DNA from: Desulfobacteraceae bacterium
Lineage (GTDB): Bacteria; Desulfobacterota; Desulfobacteria; Desulfobacterales; Desulfobacteraceae
DNA length: 9,832 bases
Direction: 5' to 3'
Assembly: GCA_015486915.1 (NCBI GenBank)
Contig: WFQS01000107.1
Location: 1-9,832 of the forward strand
Made by a program: the position numbers and the translations under genes. This document shows, one piece after another, positions 1 through 6,542 of this stretch (position 1 is the first letter of the stretch; each line of letters begins with the position of its first letter). The notes under the pieces are model-generated. The model was given only the letters and a program-made list of their open reading frames with translations. It searched no databases and had not been told where the DNA came from.

Positions 1-329
1 ATGGTCAAAAATTCCGTGGTCTTAATCCTGTTGGGAAGGACCGTGAGCTTATTTTGTTACTCTCTGATCCTGCATTCATGATCTCGGGATTTACCAAGAA
101 AATGCTTAGAAAAGGATTGTCGAATACCACTTCTGGTTCAAAACGTACAGACAAGCAATTATCTGCAAAAGTCAGTCGCCATTTGAAGTTACTCAGAGTT
201 CATGGAATGATCCGCAAACTACCAAGACAGAATAGATATCAGGTGACAATTAAAGGCATGCGATTGGCAAAAGCTTTAAATGCACTATTAGCTGCTTCTA
301 CTGAAAATCTATTGAAAATGGCTGCATAA
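1..329 (+). CDS. C-terminal part of a winged-helix protein from a suspected multicopy mobile family (5' end outside window)
   Basis: The frame is open from base 3 to the TAA at 327-329 and has no convincing start, so this is the end of a longer gene cut by the window edge. About 108 residues are visible, beginning GQKFRGLNPVGKDRELI. The second half (SAKVSRHLKLLRVHGMIRKL, then QNRYQVTIKGMRLAKAL) looks like a winged helix: a helix-turn-helix followed by a basic, Tyr/Val-rich wing. The order 'RGLNP...GF..K.LR...S.KVSR.LK.LR.HGMI.K.P...RYQVT.KG' resembles the C-terminus of roughly 450-500-residue proteins that I remember as occurring in many copies per genome and often left as hypothetical; their repeated occurrence suggests a transposon origin. 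That family link is from memory. The ATG at position 1 lies in another frame that stops after 26 codons. The gene appears unrelated to the polysaccharide genes and probably marks the left border of that locus. Confidence 0.55.
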   Translation, partial: GQKFRGLNPVGKDRELILLLSDPAFMISGFTKKMLRKGLSNTTSGSKRTDKQLSAKVSRHLKLLRVHGMIRKLPRQNRYQVTIKGMRLAKALNALLAASTENLLKMAA

Positions 330-401
330 TTTTCTTGTTTTTTATGATAGAAGTGCAGGAGTAAGGCACTAAAAAAAAACTGTATCATCTGTGGAAATGT
401 A

Positions 402-430
402 TTGACTCTTTACCCCTTCTCTCATATAAC
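402..430 (+). promoter_or_regulatory. Sigma-70-type promoter for the dehydratase gene
   Basis: The -35 hexamer TTGACT (402-407) and the -10 hexamer TATAAC (425-430) each match the consensus at five of six positions and are separated by exactly 17 bp. Transcription would start near 437, at the first arm of an inverted repeat, leaving a leader of about 180 nt before the ATG at 616. The start site is predicted, not observed. Confidence 0.65.
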
Positions 431-536
431 GACCATGAGGCCGAGCTGAACAGCGCTACGGAGCCTCACAACGAACATAAAAAGTGCATTTGTTACTTTA
501 TTAAAAGCCCGCTCTTTATTATAACGGCCATGAGGC
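425..536 (+). repeat. 17-nt direct repeat, two copies 95 bp apart
   Basis: TATAACGACCATGAGGC (425-441) recurs as TATAACGGCCATGAGGC (520-536) with one mismatch. Each copy starts with a -10-like hexamer and ends with the left arm of an inverted repeat. The first arm TGAGGC (436-441) pairs with GCCTCA (463-468). The second copy belongs to the longer hairpin at 530-566. The second copy has no good -35 at normal distance, so it is more likely a regulatory or protein-binding module than a second full promoter. Confidence 0.7.
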
Positions 537-566
537 AAATCTGATCCTGGCTCAGATTTACCTCAT
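530..566 (+). promoter_or_regulatory. Long hairpin in the dehydratase leader
   Basis: The arms at 530-544 and 552-566 pair at 14 of 15 positions (one C-A mismatch, 536 with 560), enclosing a 7-nt loop (545-551). No T-run follows on either strand, so it is not an ordinary intrinsic terminator. It lies between the promoter and the start codon, so an RNA-level role (antitermination, stability or translation control) is possible. The bases 542-558 are identical to the conserved 5' end of bacterial 16S rRNA as I remember it. Confidence 0.6.
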
Positions 567-615
567 AAGGATCAAAGGTTCTGACAAAAAAAGACCGAAG
601 GTTCGAACATAATAA

Positions 616-2577
616 ATGGAAAATATGTTGCAGCAATTTAAGAATAAACATTTCTATATGGTTATTACCACGGATATATGCATATTTGTGGTTTCTCTGA
701 TTCTTGCGGTTATGCTCAGATTCAATTTTGAACTAAAACCGCAGTATCTGCATCAAGTGATCATACTGCTTTATGTTCTGGTACCCATTAAACTTGCAGT
801 CTTTTTTGCCTTTGGACTGTATCGTGGAATGTGGCGGTATACGGATGTGCGGGACTCATGGCGGCTGTTCAAAGCAGTTATCTTAGCCCAGCTTATTGCG
901 GTTACTGTTCTTTCCATGTGGATGCGCCTGCAGGGTTTTTCCCGATCGATCTTTATAATTGATGCACTTTTGACCTTTGTGTTCACGGGCGGGGTACGCG
1001 TAGCCATACGAACTGTCTTTCTGACTATGGGTGATTTCAAGACCCATGTTTTACTTGATCTCAAAACTTATAAAAAACGAAGATCCGATCTGCACAGGGT
1101 GTTCATCATAGGAGCAGGCGATGCCGGAGAAAAGGTCCTGCGTGAAATAATAGAAAATCCGGGTATGGGATATGAAGTCGCAGGTTTTCTGGACGATGAT
1201 ACGAGTAAACATAACCGCTCTCTCCATGGAATTTCTGTCTTGGGATCCATAGATTCTCTGCACCATTTTGTCATTTCCATGGGAGTACATGAAGTACTCA
1301 TTGCCATTCCATCGGCCACGGGACAGCAGATGCGCCGGGTGGTGGAATCCTGTAAGCAGGCGGATATCGTTTATAAAACACTGCCCCGCATAGGTGATCT
1401 GATCAACGGGAATGCATCCATCCGCCAGTTCCGGCAGGTGAACTATGAAGATCTTCTTGGCCGTAAACCCATTCATATTGAAAACGCATCCATATCAGCA
1501 TGTCTTACCGGATGTGTTGTCATGGTAACAGGCGCAGGCGGTTCCATAGGATCGGAACTGGTCCGTCAGGTTGCCAAGTTTAATCCTGAACATATCATAT
1601 TGTACGAACGGGGTGAAACCGTGCTTTATGCAATTCAGATGGAACTGGAACATGAACTGAATTTTCATAATAATATCCCGGTTCTCGGACGTGTTCAGGA
1701 CAAGGTCCTCATGGAGCGAATCATGAGACAATACCGGCCTGATGTGATTTTCCACGCGGCAGCATATAAACATGTTCCCATGGTGGAATGTAATCCCTGG
1801 GAGGCAGTATTCAACAATGTATGGGCAAGCGAGGTGGCCATGGATGCGGCGGAAAAATATGGCGTGGGAAGATTTGTAATCGTATCCACTGACAAAGCAG
1901 TCCGGCCCACCAATGTCATGGGCACAACAAAAAGAATTACCGAATTACTCATGCAGTCCAGACCTGCTTCTAACACCCGATATATGGCTGTTCGTTTTGG
2001 AAATGTTATCGGTTCCTCCGGATCTGTTATACCTTTGTTTAAACGTCAGATTCGTAATGGCGGTCCTGTCACCGTGACACATCCTGAGATGACCCGCTAT
2101 TTCATGACTATTCCCGAGGCAAGCAGGCTCATCCTGCAGGCTGCAACCATGGGCCGGGGCGGAGAAATATTTATTCTTAAAATGGGTACCCCGGTTAAGA
2201 TCGCGGACATGGCAAAGGATCTTATCCGTCTTTCCGGTAAAAAACCGGATGAGGATATAAAAATAGAATATTGCGGAATACGGCCCGGTGAGAAGCTATA
2301 TGAAGAGCTTATTACACACGGTGAAGGTATTGTCTCAACTGACCATGATGAAATACTGGTTCTGCGCCCTGAGAACAACGGTCAGGTTTTATCCTCGGAA
2401 TACCGTCCTCTGCTGGAGCAACAGCTTAAAGAACTTCTCAAAATTGCCGGTGACTACGACGGATGTAAAATCAAACAACAGCTTAAGGTCATGGTTCCGG
2501 AATACAAGACAAGTGAATCTGGGTGTGTGCTCAGGGAATATAATGGTAAGGAGCCAGATTTGAAAATCTGTAAATAG
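616..2577 (+). CDS. Membrane-anchored UDP-HexNAc 4,6-dehydratase of the WbpM/CapD/PglF type
   Basis: A 653-residue protein, the usual length for the long membrane form of this family, which converts a UDP-N-acetylhexosamine to its 4-keto-6-deoxy form for FucNAc, QuiNAc or bacillosamine-type sugars. The N-terminal ~135 residues contain about four hydrophobic helices. A first nucleotide-binding fold follows (VFIIGAGDAG, residues 162-171). The catalytic SDR domain then carries the NAD(P) glycine motif TGAGGSIG (305-312). In STDKAVRPTNVMGTTK (424-439) Met435 stands where classical SDR enzymes have Tyr, with Lys439 four residues on; this Met replacement is characteristic of WbpM-like enzymes. The start at ATG 616 fits the membrane N-terminus, but the Shine-Dalgarno is weak: GAAGG at 597-601 lies 14 nt away. 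ATG 625 is an alternative. It is the first gene after the promoter at 402-430 and probably forms a unit with the Wzz-like gene. Exact substrate and epimer are not readable. Confidence 0.93.
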   Translation: MENMLQQFKNKHFYMVITTDICIFVVSLILAVMLRFNFELKPQYLHQVIILLYVLVPIKLAVFFAFGLYRGMWRYTDVRDSWRLFKAVILAQLIAVTVLSMWMRLQGFSRSIFIIDALLTFVFTGGVRVAIRTVFLTMGDFKTHVLLDLKTYKKRRSDLHRVFIIGAGDAGEKVLREIIENPGMGYEVAGFLDDDTSKHNRSLHGISVLGSIDSLHHFVISMGVHEVLIAIPSATGQQMRRVVESCKQADIVYKTLPRIGDLINGNASIRQFRQVNYEDLLGRKPIHIENASISACLTGCVVMVTGAGGSIGSELVRQVAKFNPEHIILYERGETVLYAIQMELEHELNFHNNIPVLGRVQDKVLMERIMRQYRPDVIFHAAAYKHVPMVECNPWEAVFNNVWASEVAMDAAEKYGVGRFVIVSTDKAVRPTNVMGTTKRITELLMQSRPASNTRYMAVRFGNVIGSSGSVIPLFKRQIRNGGPVTVTHPEMTRYFMTIPEASRLILQAATMGRGGEIFILKMGTPVKIADMAKDLIRLSGKKPDEDIKIEYCGIRPGEKLYEELITHGEGIVSTDHDEILVLRPENNGQVLSSEYRPLLEQQLKELLKIAGDYDGCKIKQQLKVMVPEYKTSESGCVLREYNGKEPDLKICK

Positions 2578-2619
2578 TAGTTGGAAATTGAATTTAAATA
2601 GTTGGAAATTATAATTAAA
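2578..2619 (+). repeat. 21-bp imperfect tandem repeat between dehydratase and wzz-like gene
   Basis: Two adjacent 21-bp units, 2578-2598 and 2599-2619, match at 18 of 21 positions, and both begin TAGTTGGAAATT. A third TAG follows at 2620. Because the unit is a multiple of three, the TAG triplets at 2578, 2599 and 2620 lie in frame with the dehydratase stop codon (2575-2577), giving four in-frame stops. The differences between units fall in the second half, where a promoter appears to have formed. Confidence 0.75.
2588..2615 (+). promoter_or_regulatory. Likely internal promoter for the wzz-like gene
   Basis: A perfect -10 hexamer TATAAT (2610-2615) lies 16 bp after TTGAAT (2588-2593), which matches the -35 consensus at four of six positions. 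The predicted start near 2622 coincides with the ribosome-binding site GGAAGGG (2622-2628), which is 11 nt before ATG 2640. The region is AT-rich, so chance -10 matches are possible. Confidence 0.45.
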
Positions 2620-2639
2620 TAGGAAGGGACTAAAAAGAG

Positions 2640-4202
2640 ATGTCACAAATACAAAGAGATGAAATGTTTAATTATGTAGAGGAGGATGAGATAAATCTGA
2701 ACGAGCTGTTTTCCAAAATATGGCGCCGAAAAAAATTCATTGCAGGTTTTGTTATATTAATTATGGTATCTGTTGCAGGAATAATTGCATTTAAGTATTT
2801 GTTATCCCCTCCTGTAACTGATTATTCCGAATGTATAAGATTTAATTTTCCTTCTTCTATTCAAGGAACCTATCCATCAGGCCAGCGGTTTTCTAAAAAT
2901 GATTTAATTACAACGGCAGTACTTAAAAAAGTATATGATATGAACAATATAAAATCATACAAGATTTCTTTTGATGACTTTGCATCCAGTTTTTCTGTTG
3001 CTCCTTATGCTGTAAATGCTAATTTCATCAAGGCAAAATATCAAAAGCTATTTGCCAATAGAAAATTGAACACTGCAGAACTGGCAACATTGAACAAACA
3101 ATATCTCAGCGAAATCAAGGCTGCACAAGCAAATTTCGCCAGGGTGACATATGTAAACTCAAAACACCTTGGGTTATCATCATTGGTTATTAAAAAAGTA
3201 TTAATGGATATTCCCAGAATCTGGTCTGATATATCAATAAGAGACCTTGGAGTGCTGGATTTAAAGATTCCCGGAGAGCAGTTTTATCAACCTGATTTAG
3301 TTAAAACTTACGAGTATCTTCAGGCTGTTAAATATATGCAGGACTCGGCAAAACTATTTAAAGATATTCTGGACAAGTTACAACACGATGAAATTGGCGG
3401 TTTTATTAAGGATCCTAAAACAGGCCTGGTTGTTTCAGACATTTCTGCACGTTTAACAAATCTTAGCAGCTTTGAGCTGAATCCTATGTTTTCGATTATT
3501 TCAACTCTCGGGTTGGTGAAAAATAAACATAAAGCAAAGTTGTATTTAAATAATAAAATTGAATCAATTAATGATAAAATTTCAGGTTTGGCGAGACAAT
3601 CTAAAGTCTATTCAGAAGCATTAAAGTATTATGAAATACAGTCCAAAGGGCATTCAACCAGTAAAGGAATCTCCGCAGGTAACGGAGGGATGGTTCAATA
3701 TGGAGATGGGTTCCTGTCAAAAGTCATTGGTATGGTTGAATCTCAAAAAGACACTGAGTTTCGTCAATCATTGTTATTAAAGCAGATTGATTTTTCATTG
3801 AAATCACAAGTCCAATATTCAGAGCTTGAGAAAATGAAAAGAGCTCTTAAAGTATTAGACAACAACAACAACAATAACAACAACAACAAATTAGCAAAGG
3901 GTTATGGTACACAAATTTTAAATATTAACCGGTCACTTGTAACATTATTAGATGCTTATCAGAGAATTCTAACGGTGAGAAATGCACAGGTGCTGGGGAA
4001 AAGTTCCAGCTTATATGAACTGACTTCTGATTCAATGAAAATTGTTTCGGATATCTCACAAAAGGCCAAAAAAATAGTTCTGATATCAGTTCTTTCCGGG
4101 GTATTAGCCTTAATGCTGGCAATGTTTATTGCTTTAATTGTGAAGGAAAAGTCTGATAACGAAGCACTCCAATTACCAAAACAAAAAGAAATGAAAGAGT
4201 AA
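2640..4202 (+). CDS. Wzz-like polysaccharide chain-length determinant / co-polymerase
   Basis: A 520-residue protein with the Wzz layout: a short cytoplasmic start with INLNELFSKIWRRKKFI (18-34), one membrane helix at about 33-55, a large periplasmic region rich in helix-forming segments, and a second membrane helix at about 480-501 followed by a short charged tail. The N-terminal pattern 'EINL.EL...IWRRKK' is typical of the Wzz domain. Proteins of this class sit in the inner membrane and control polymer length together with a Wzy polymerase. At 520 residues it is longer than enterobacterial Wzz (about 325-380), and the proline-rich motif usually found near the second helix is not evident. 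No kinase domain is fused, so it is not a complete BY-kinase. Nine consecutive Asn (408-416) interrupt the helical region. The gene is clearly more AT-rich than the dehydratase. GGAAGGG at 2622-2628 is the probable ribosome-binding site. Confidence 0.8.
   Translation: MSQIQRDEMFNYVEEDEINLNELFSKIWRRKKFIAGFVILIMVSVAGIIAFKYLLSPPVTDYSECIRFNFPSSIQGTYPSGQRFSKNDLITTAVLKKVYDMNNIKSYKISFDDFASSFSVAPYAVNANFIKAKYQKLFANRKLNTAELATLNKQYLSEIKAAQANFARVTYVNSKHLGLSSLVIKKVLMDIPRIWSDISIRDLGVLDLKIPGEQFYQPDLVKTYEYLQAVKYMQDSAKLFKDILDKLQHDEIGGFIKDPKTGLVVSDISARLTNLSSFELNPMFSIISTLGLVKNKHKAKLYLNNKIESINDKISGLARQSKVYSEALKYYEIQSKGHSTSKGISAGNGGMVQYGDGFLSKVIGMVESQKDTEFRQSLLLKQIDFSLKSQVQYSELEKMKRALKVLDNNNNNNNNNKLAKGYGTQILNINRSLVTLLDAYQRILTVRNAQVLGKSSSLYELTSDSMKIVSDISQKAKKIVLISVLSGVLALMLAMFIALIVKEKSDNEALQLPKQKEMKE
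3861..3887 (+). repeat. In-frame AAC trinucleotide microsatellite (nine Asn codons)
   Basis: Nine Asn codons in a row (four AAC, one AAT, four AAC) encode residues 408-416 of the Wzz-like protein. Slippage here would add or remove single Asn residues without shifting the frame. The interrupting AAT should reduce slippage. Confidence 0.9.
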
Positions 4203-4214
4203 TACCTTAATTAT

Positions 4215-5405
4215 TCAACTTTTTGACCTGTTATGCAGCTCCTGTTGTGCAAAGCCTGATCCCGTTGAAAGGATTCCGGTCATTTTTTTGATAAAAGGCT
4301 CTATTCCAAAAATCGATGCACGTGCCTCGCATTTGCTTCGCATTTCAGCTGCTGCATGCGCAGTCATCTGCAGAACAGAGTTTATCACATCTTCGGGATC
4401 AGGTTCACCTGGGGTTTTTATGAGTATCCCTGTCTCCCCGTCCTTCACTGTCTCGAGCATTCCTCCTTCCGCAACCCCGATTACAGGTTTGCCGGCAGCC
4501 ATGGATTCCACAGGACTCATTCCGAAATCCTCATTCCTCGGTATATATATGGTAGCAATACATCGCCCGGTCAACTGCATCAACTTCGGCTGATCAATCC
4601 AGCCGAGAACGGTGATATTAGAAGCAGTTTGAGCCATATTCCGGATACGCTTCAGTTCACTTCCCCCGGAAATCACAACAAGATTTTTATCAGGCATTTT
4701 CAAAAAAGCCCTGACAATCACATCAACCCGTTTCAACATATCAAGGCGGGCGGTTGACAGATAATAGTCCTCCTGCCCCAGCCATTTGAATCCAGTTGTA
4801 TCACAGGGAGGATAAACCACATCTGAATCCCTGGCAAGATATTGTTTGATTCTTTTTTGAACATTTTTTGAGTTTGCAATGATAATGTCCATATCTCTTA
4901 CGGCCTCCTCATAAACTTTTTGATAAACTGATATCAAAAGTTTCATGGCAGGACGTTTAAAAGGAGATATATCACTAAAATAAAAATCTTTCTGATCGTA
5001 AAGAAGCCTTGGTGGAGTATGGCAATATAAAATTTTTGGCCCATCAATTCTCTTGTGAGCCAGAAGACTTAAGGAACCACTGAAAATTGTCCATGGCAAG
5101 AGCAACCTCTGAAATCCGGAAAAAGCATGCCACATTTGACCTGTTTTGGTAAATTTCAGCCAGAATGGCACAGCAGCATATGCCTTCAGGCTAAAAATGG
5201 AAAGGTCTCCAAAATATCCTTCCGGAAATGCTTTTTTATCATACTCACCTGCCCACAGCTGTGCATTAAAAGCTTTGGCCATGACAATTGCCACCCTTCC
5301 GCCACCATCAGGGAAAAGGAAATGATCATGCAATACCACAGGGCCGGGATTTTTACTTCGGTAAGTATTGCGCTTAAAAATATTTTGCATCGGCTTTAAA
5401 AGCAA
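4215..5405 (-). CDS. GT4-family (GT-B fold) glycosyltransferase
   Basis: A 396-residue retaining glycosyltransferase, probably cytoplasmic, that would transfer a sugar from a nucleotide-sugar donor onto the lipid-linked repeat unit. The N-terminal acceptor half has the Gly-rich loop DGGGRVA (33-39), then YCHTPPRLLY (127-136) and NSKNVQKRI (178-186). The donor half has STARLDMLKRVD (217-228) and the EX7E motif EDFGMSPVE (E292 and E300), followed by AAGKPVIG and EGGMLETV, all classic GT4 signatures. No signal peptide is seen. The longest frame starts with TTG at 5405, but the G-run upstream touches that codon. ATG at 5390 (giving 391 residues) is a plausible alternative, although its Shine-Dalgarno spacing is about 15 nt. 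An in-frame TGA lies just upstream, so no longer start exists. It ends 12 bp from the convergent wzz-like gene and is divergent from the WbpL-like gene. Sugar specificity cannot be read. Confidence 0.9.
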   Translation of the reverse strand: MLLKPMQNIFKRNTYRSKNPGPVVLHDHFLFPDGGGRVAIVMAKAFNAQLWAGEYDKKAFPEGYFGDLSIFSLKAYAAVPFWLKFTKTGQMWHAFSGFQRLLLPWTIFSGSLSLLAHKRIDGPKILYCHTPPRLLYDQKDFYFSDISPFKRPAMKLLISVYQKVYEEAVRDMDIIIANSKNVQKRIKQYLARDSDVVYPPCDTTGFKWLGQEDYYLSTARLDMLKRVDVIVRAFLKMPDKNLVVISGGSELKRIRNMAQTASNITVLGWIDQPKLMQLTGRCIATIYIPRNEDFGMSPVESMAAGKPVIGVAEGGMLETVKDGETGILIKTPGEPDPEDVINSVLQMTAHAAAEMRSKCEARASIFGIEPFIKKMTGILSTGSGFAQQELHNRSKS

Positions 5406-5433
5406 CCCCCTCTTTCCATTGCATCAGGTCGGG

Positions 5434-5462
5434 ATAAGACTTGACAAAATGCGATGTGTGAA
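5434..5462 (-). promoter_or_regulatory. Possible promoter for the GT4 gene
   Basis: On the minus strand TTCACA (5462-5457, five of six to the -35 consensus) is followed after 17 bp by TCTTAT (5439-5434, four of six to the -10 consensus). A start near 5427-5428 would leave a leader of about 22 nt to TTG 5405 or about 37 nt to ATG 5390. It overlaps the plus-strand promoter candidate. Confidence 0.4.
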
Positions 5463-5471
5463 CTATTTAAT
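5441..5471 (+). promoter_or_regulatory. Possible promoter for the WbpL-like gene
   Basis: A perfect -35 hexamer TTGACA (5441-5446) is followed by TTTAAT (5466-5471, five of six to the -10 consensus) at 19 bp, or by TATTTA (5464-5469) at 17 bp. The predicted start near 5477 lies after ATG 5454 and just before ATG 5481. If this promoter is real, translation must begin at 5481 with almost no leader. Confidence 0.4.
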
Positions 5472-6542
5472 AATTCGATTATGACTAACCTGTTAATAAT
5501 AAAACATTGTTTATTTGCGTTCAGCCTGTTTCTTGTTTCTGCAGTTATCAGTCTGATATTGATAAAACGCATAAAAATTCTTGATATTCCAAATGGAAGA
5601 TCATCCCACACTAAACCAACCCCAACCATAGGCGGAGTGGCCATTGTTTTCACATTTTTCCTCAGCATGACGATTCTCTATTTTCTGGATGGTCAGACCA
5701 TGATTATAAAAAAATATTTCCTCGGGTTCACATTTTCAAGTCTTTTAATAGCTGGTATATCACTGTATGATGATCTTGAAAAAAAACCCTTTTACATAAG
5801 GCTCGTATCCCATGCACTTGGTGCTGTTGTGGTGATGGTTTTCGGTATTGTCATAAACAGGATTAATTTCCCAGCCAATATCCCCTTTTTCAGCAGCAAC
5901 TCCCTTGGAGCAGTGAGCTACATCATAACTTTCTGGTGGATCGTTGGGATGACAAATGCCTATAATTTCATGGATGGTATCAATGGAATGGCTGGCGGAA
6001 ACGCCATTATTGCGTCTATGTTTTTTTGTTTTATATCCTACAGGCTTGGAAGTAATTTTACTTATATAGTGTCATATACCATTGCAGCATCGGTTGCAGG
6101 CTTTTTGCTATTTAATTTTCCAAGGGCAAAAATTTTCATGGGTGATGTTGGAAGCACGTTTTTAGGGTTTACATTTGCCACCATATCCATTATTGCGGCT
6201 CTTTACGACAATGCACACATATCACTGCTGGTTATGCCTCTACTTTTTTTTCATTTTATTTATGATACATTTTTCACCTTTATGCGCCGCCTGCTGAATG
6301 GGGAAAATGTTTTTCAGGCGCACACTACCCATTTGTACCAGCTTTTCACTCAGCTTGGACACAAGCATTTTGTAGTAACTATTTTTTACTATGCAATTGC
6401 TATTTTGCAGGGAATAGGTGCTATATGGATGGTCAAAATACTAAGCCCCAAAAGACTGCTTGTATTTCTTCCTTATTTAGCATTTCAAATAATTTACACC
6501 ATAATCATAATATACTTCTCAAAGAAAAAGGGCCTGCTATGA
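5454..6542 (+). CDS. Polyprenyl-phosphate sugar-1-phosphate transferase of the WbpL/WecA (MraY-like) family
   Basis: A 362-residue multi-spanning inner-membrane protein that would transfer a HexNAc-1-phosphate (for example FucNAc, QuiNAc or GlcNAc) from its UDP donor to undecaprenyl phosphate, the first step of repeat-unit assembly. Diagnostic motifs in family order are LDIPNGRSSHTKPTPTIGG (43-61), the aspartate pair YDDLEKKP (D106, D107), NAYNFMDGINGMAGG (168-182), NFPRAKIFMGDVGS (221-234) and the HxxH-type AHTTHLYQ (289-296). 'RSSHTKPTPT.GG' resembles WbpL more than E. coli WecA, which fits the WbpM-type dehydratase in the same locus. Two starts are possible: ATG 5454, and ATG 5481 (MTNLLIIKHC, 353 residues). 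The second begins directly before the first membrane helix and agrees with the promoter candidate, but neither has a clear Shine-Dalgarno. The stop overlaps the next start as ATGA. Confidence 0.92.
   Translation: MCELFNNSIMTNLLIIKHCLFAFSLFLVSAVISLILIKRIKILDIPNGRSSHTKPTPTIGGVAIVFTFFLSMTILYFLDGQTMIIKKYFLGFTFSSLLIAGISLYDDLEKKPFYIRLVSHALGAVVVMVFGIVINRINFPANIPFFSSNSLGAVSYIITFWWIVGMTNAYNFMDGINGMAGGNAIIASMFFCFISYRLGSNFTYIVSYTIAASVAGFLLFNFPRAKIFMGDVGSTFLGFTFATISIIAALYDNAHISLLVMPLLFFHFIYDTFFTFMRRLLNGENVFQAHTTHLYQLFTQLGHKHFVVTIFYYAIAILQGIGAIWMVKILSPKRLLVFLPYLAFQIIYTIIIIYFSKKKGLL

Larger units (their letters stand above)
330..615. other. 286-bp regulatory gap before the polysaccharide genes
   Basis: No gene is visible here. 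It holds a short inverted repeat, AGTGC (352-356) with GCACT (366-370), followed by a run of nine A (371-379). The T-run needed for an intrinsic terminator on the plus strand is missing, so I do not call a terminator. Further right are the promoter at 402-430, a repeated 17-nt block, two inverted repeats, and two 12-nt near-repeats that match at 10 of 12 positions (AAGGTTCTGACA at 575-586 and AAGGTTCGAACA at 598-609). The second of these contains the perfect palindrome GTTCGAAC (601-608). Confidence 0.6.

Noticed and set aside
1..81. A gene starting at ATG 1
   Set aside because: That frame stops at TGA 79-81 after 26 codons. The frame of the winged-helix protein is the one open from base 3.
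352..379. Inverted repeat AGTGC/GCACT next to a run of nine A, as a terminator for the leftmost gene
   Set aside because: The stem is only 5 bp, the loop is 9 nt, and on the plus strand an A-run, not a T-run, follows. On the minus strand no T-run follows the hairpin.
520..525. Second full promoter at the repeated TATAAC
   Set aside because: With 16-18 bp spacing the best -35 matches only about three of six positions (TTTATT or TTATTA). TTGTTA at 490-495 is 24 bp away.
1051..1476. Antisense 141-codon open frame inside the dehydratase gene
   Set aside because: It lies wholly within a strongly recognised coding region, has no ribosome-binding site, and its translation shows no known motif; it is a shadow of the codon pattern of the real gene.
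4356..4757. Plus-strand open frames opposite the GT4 gene
   Set aside because: The minus strand carries all GT4 motifs in order; the plus-strand translations are low-complexity and lack family resemblance.
6425..6538. A longer N-terminus for the 104-residue protein, starting inside the WbpL-like gene
   Set aside because: The ATGA overlap and the ribosome-binding site at 6526-6532 favour ATG 6539; the upstream stretch only mirrors the end of the transferase gene in another frame.
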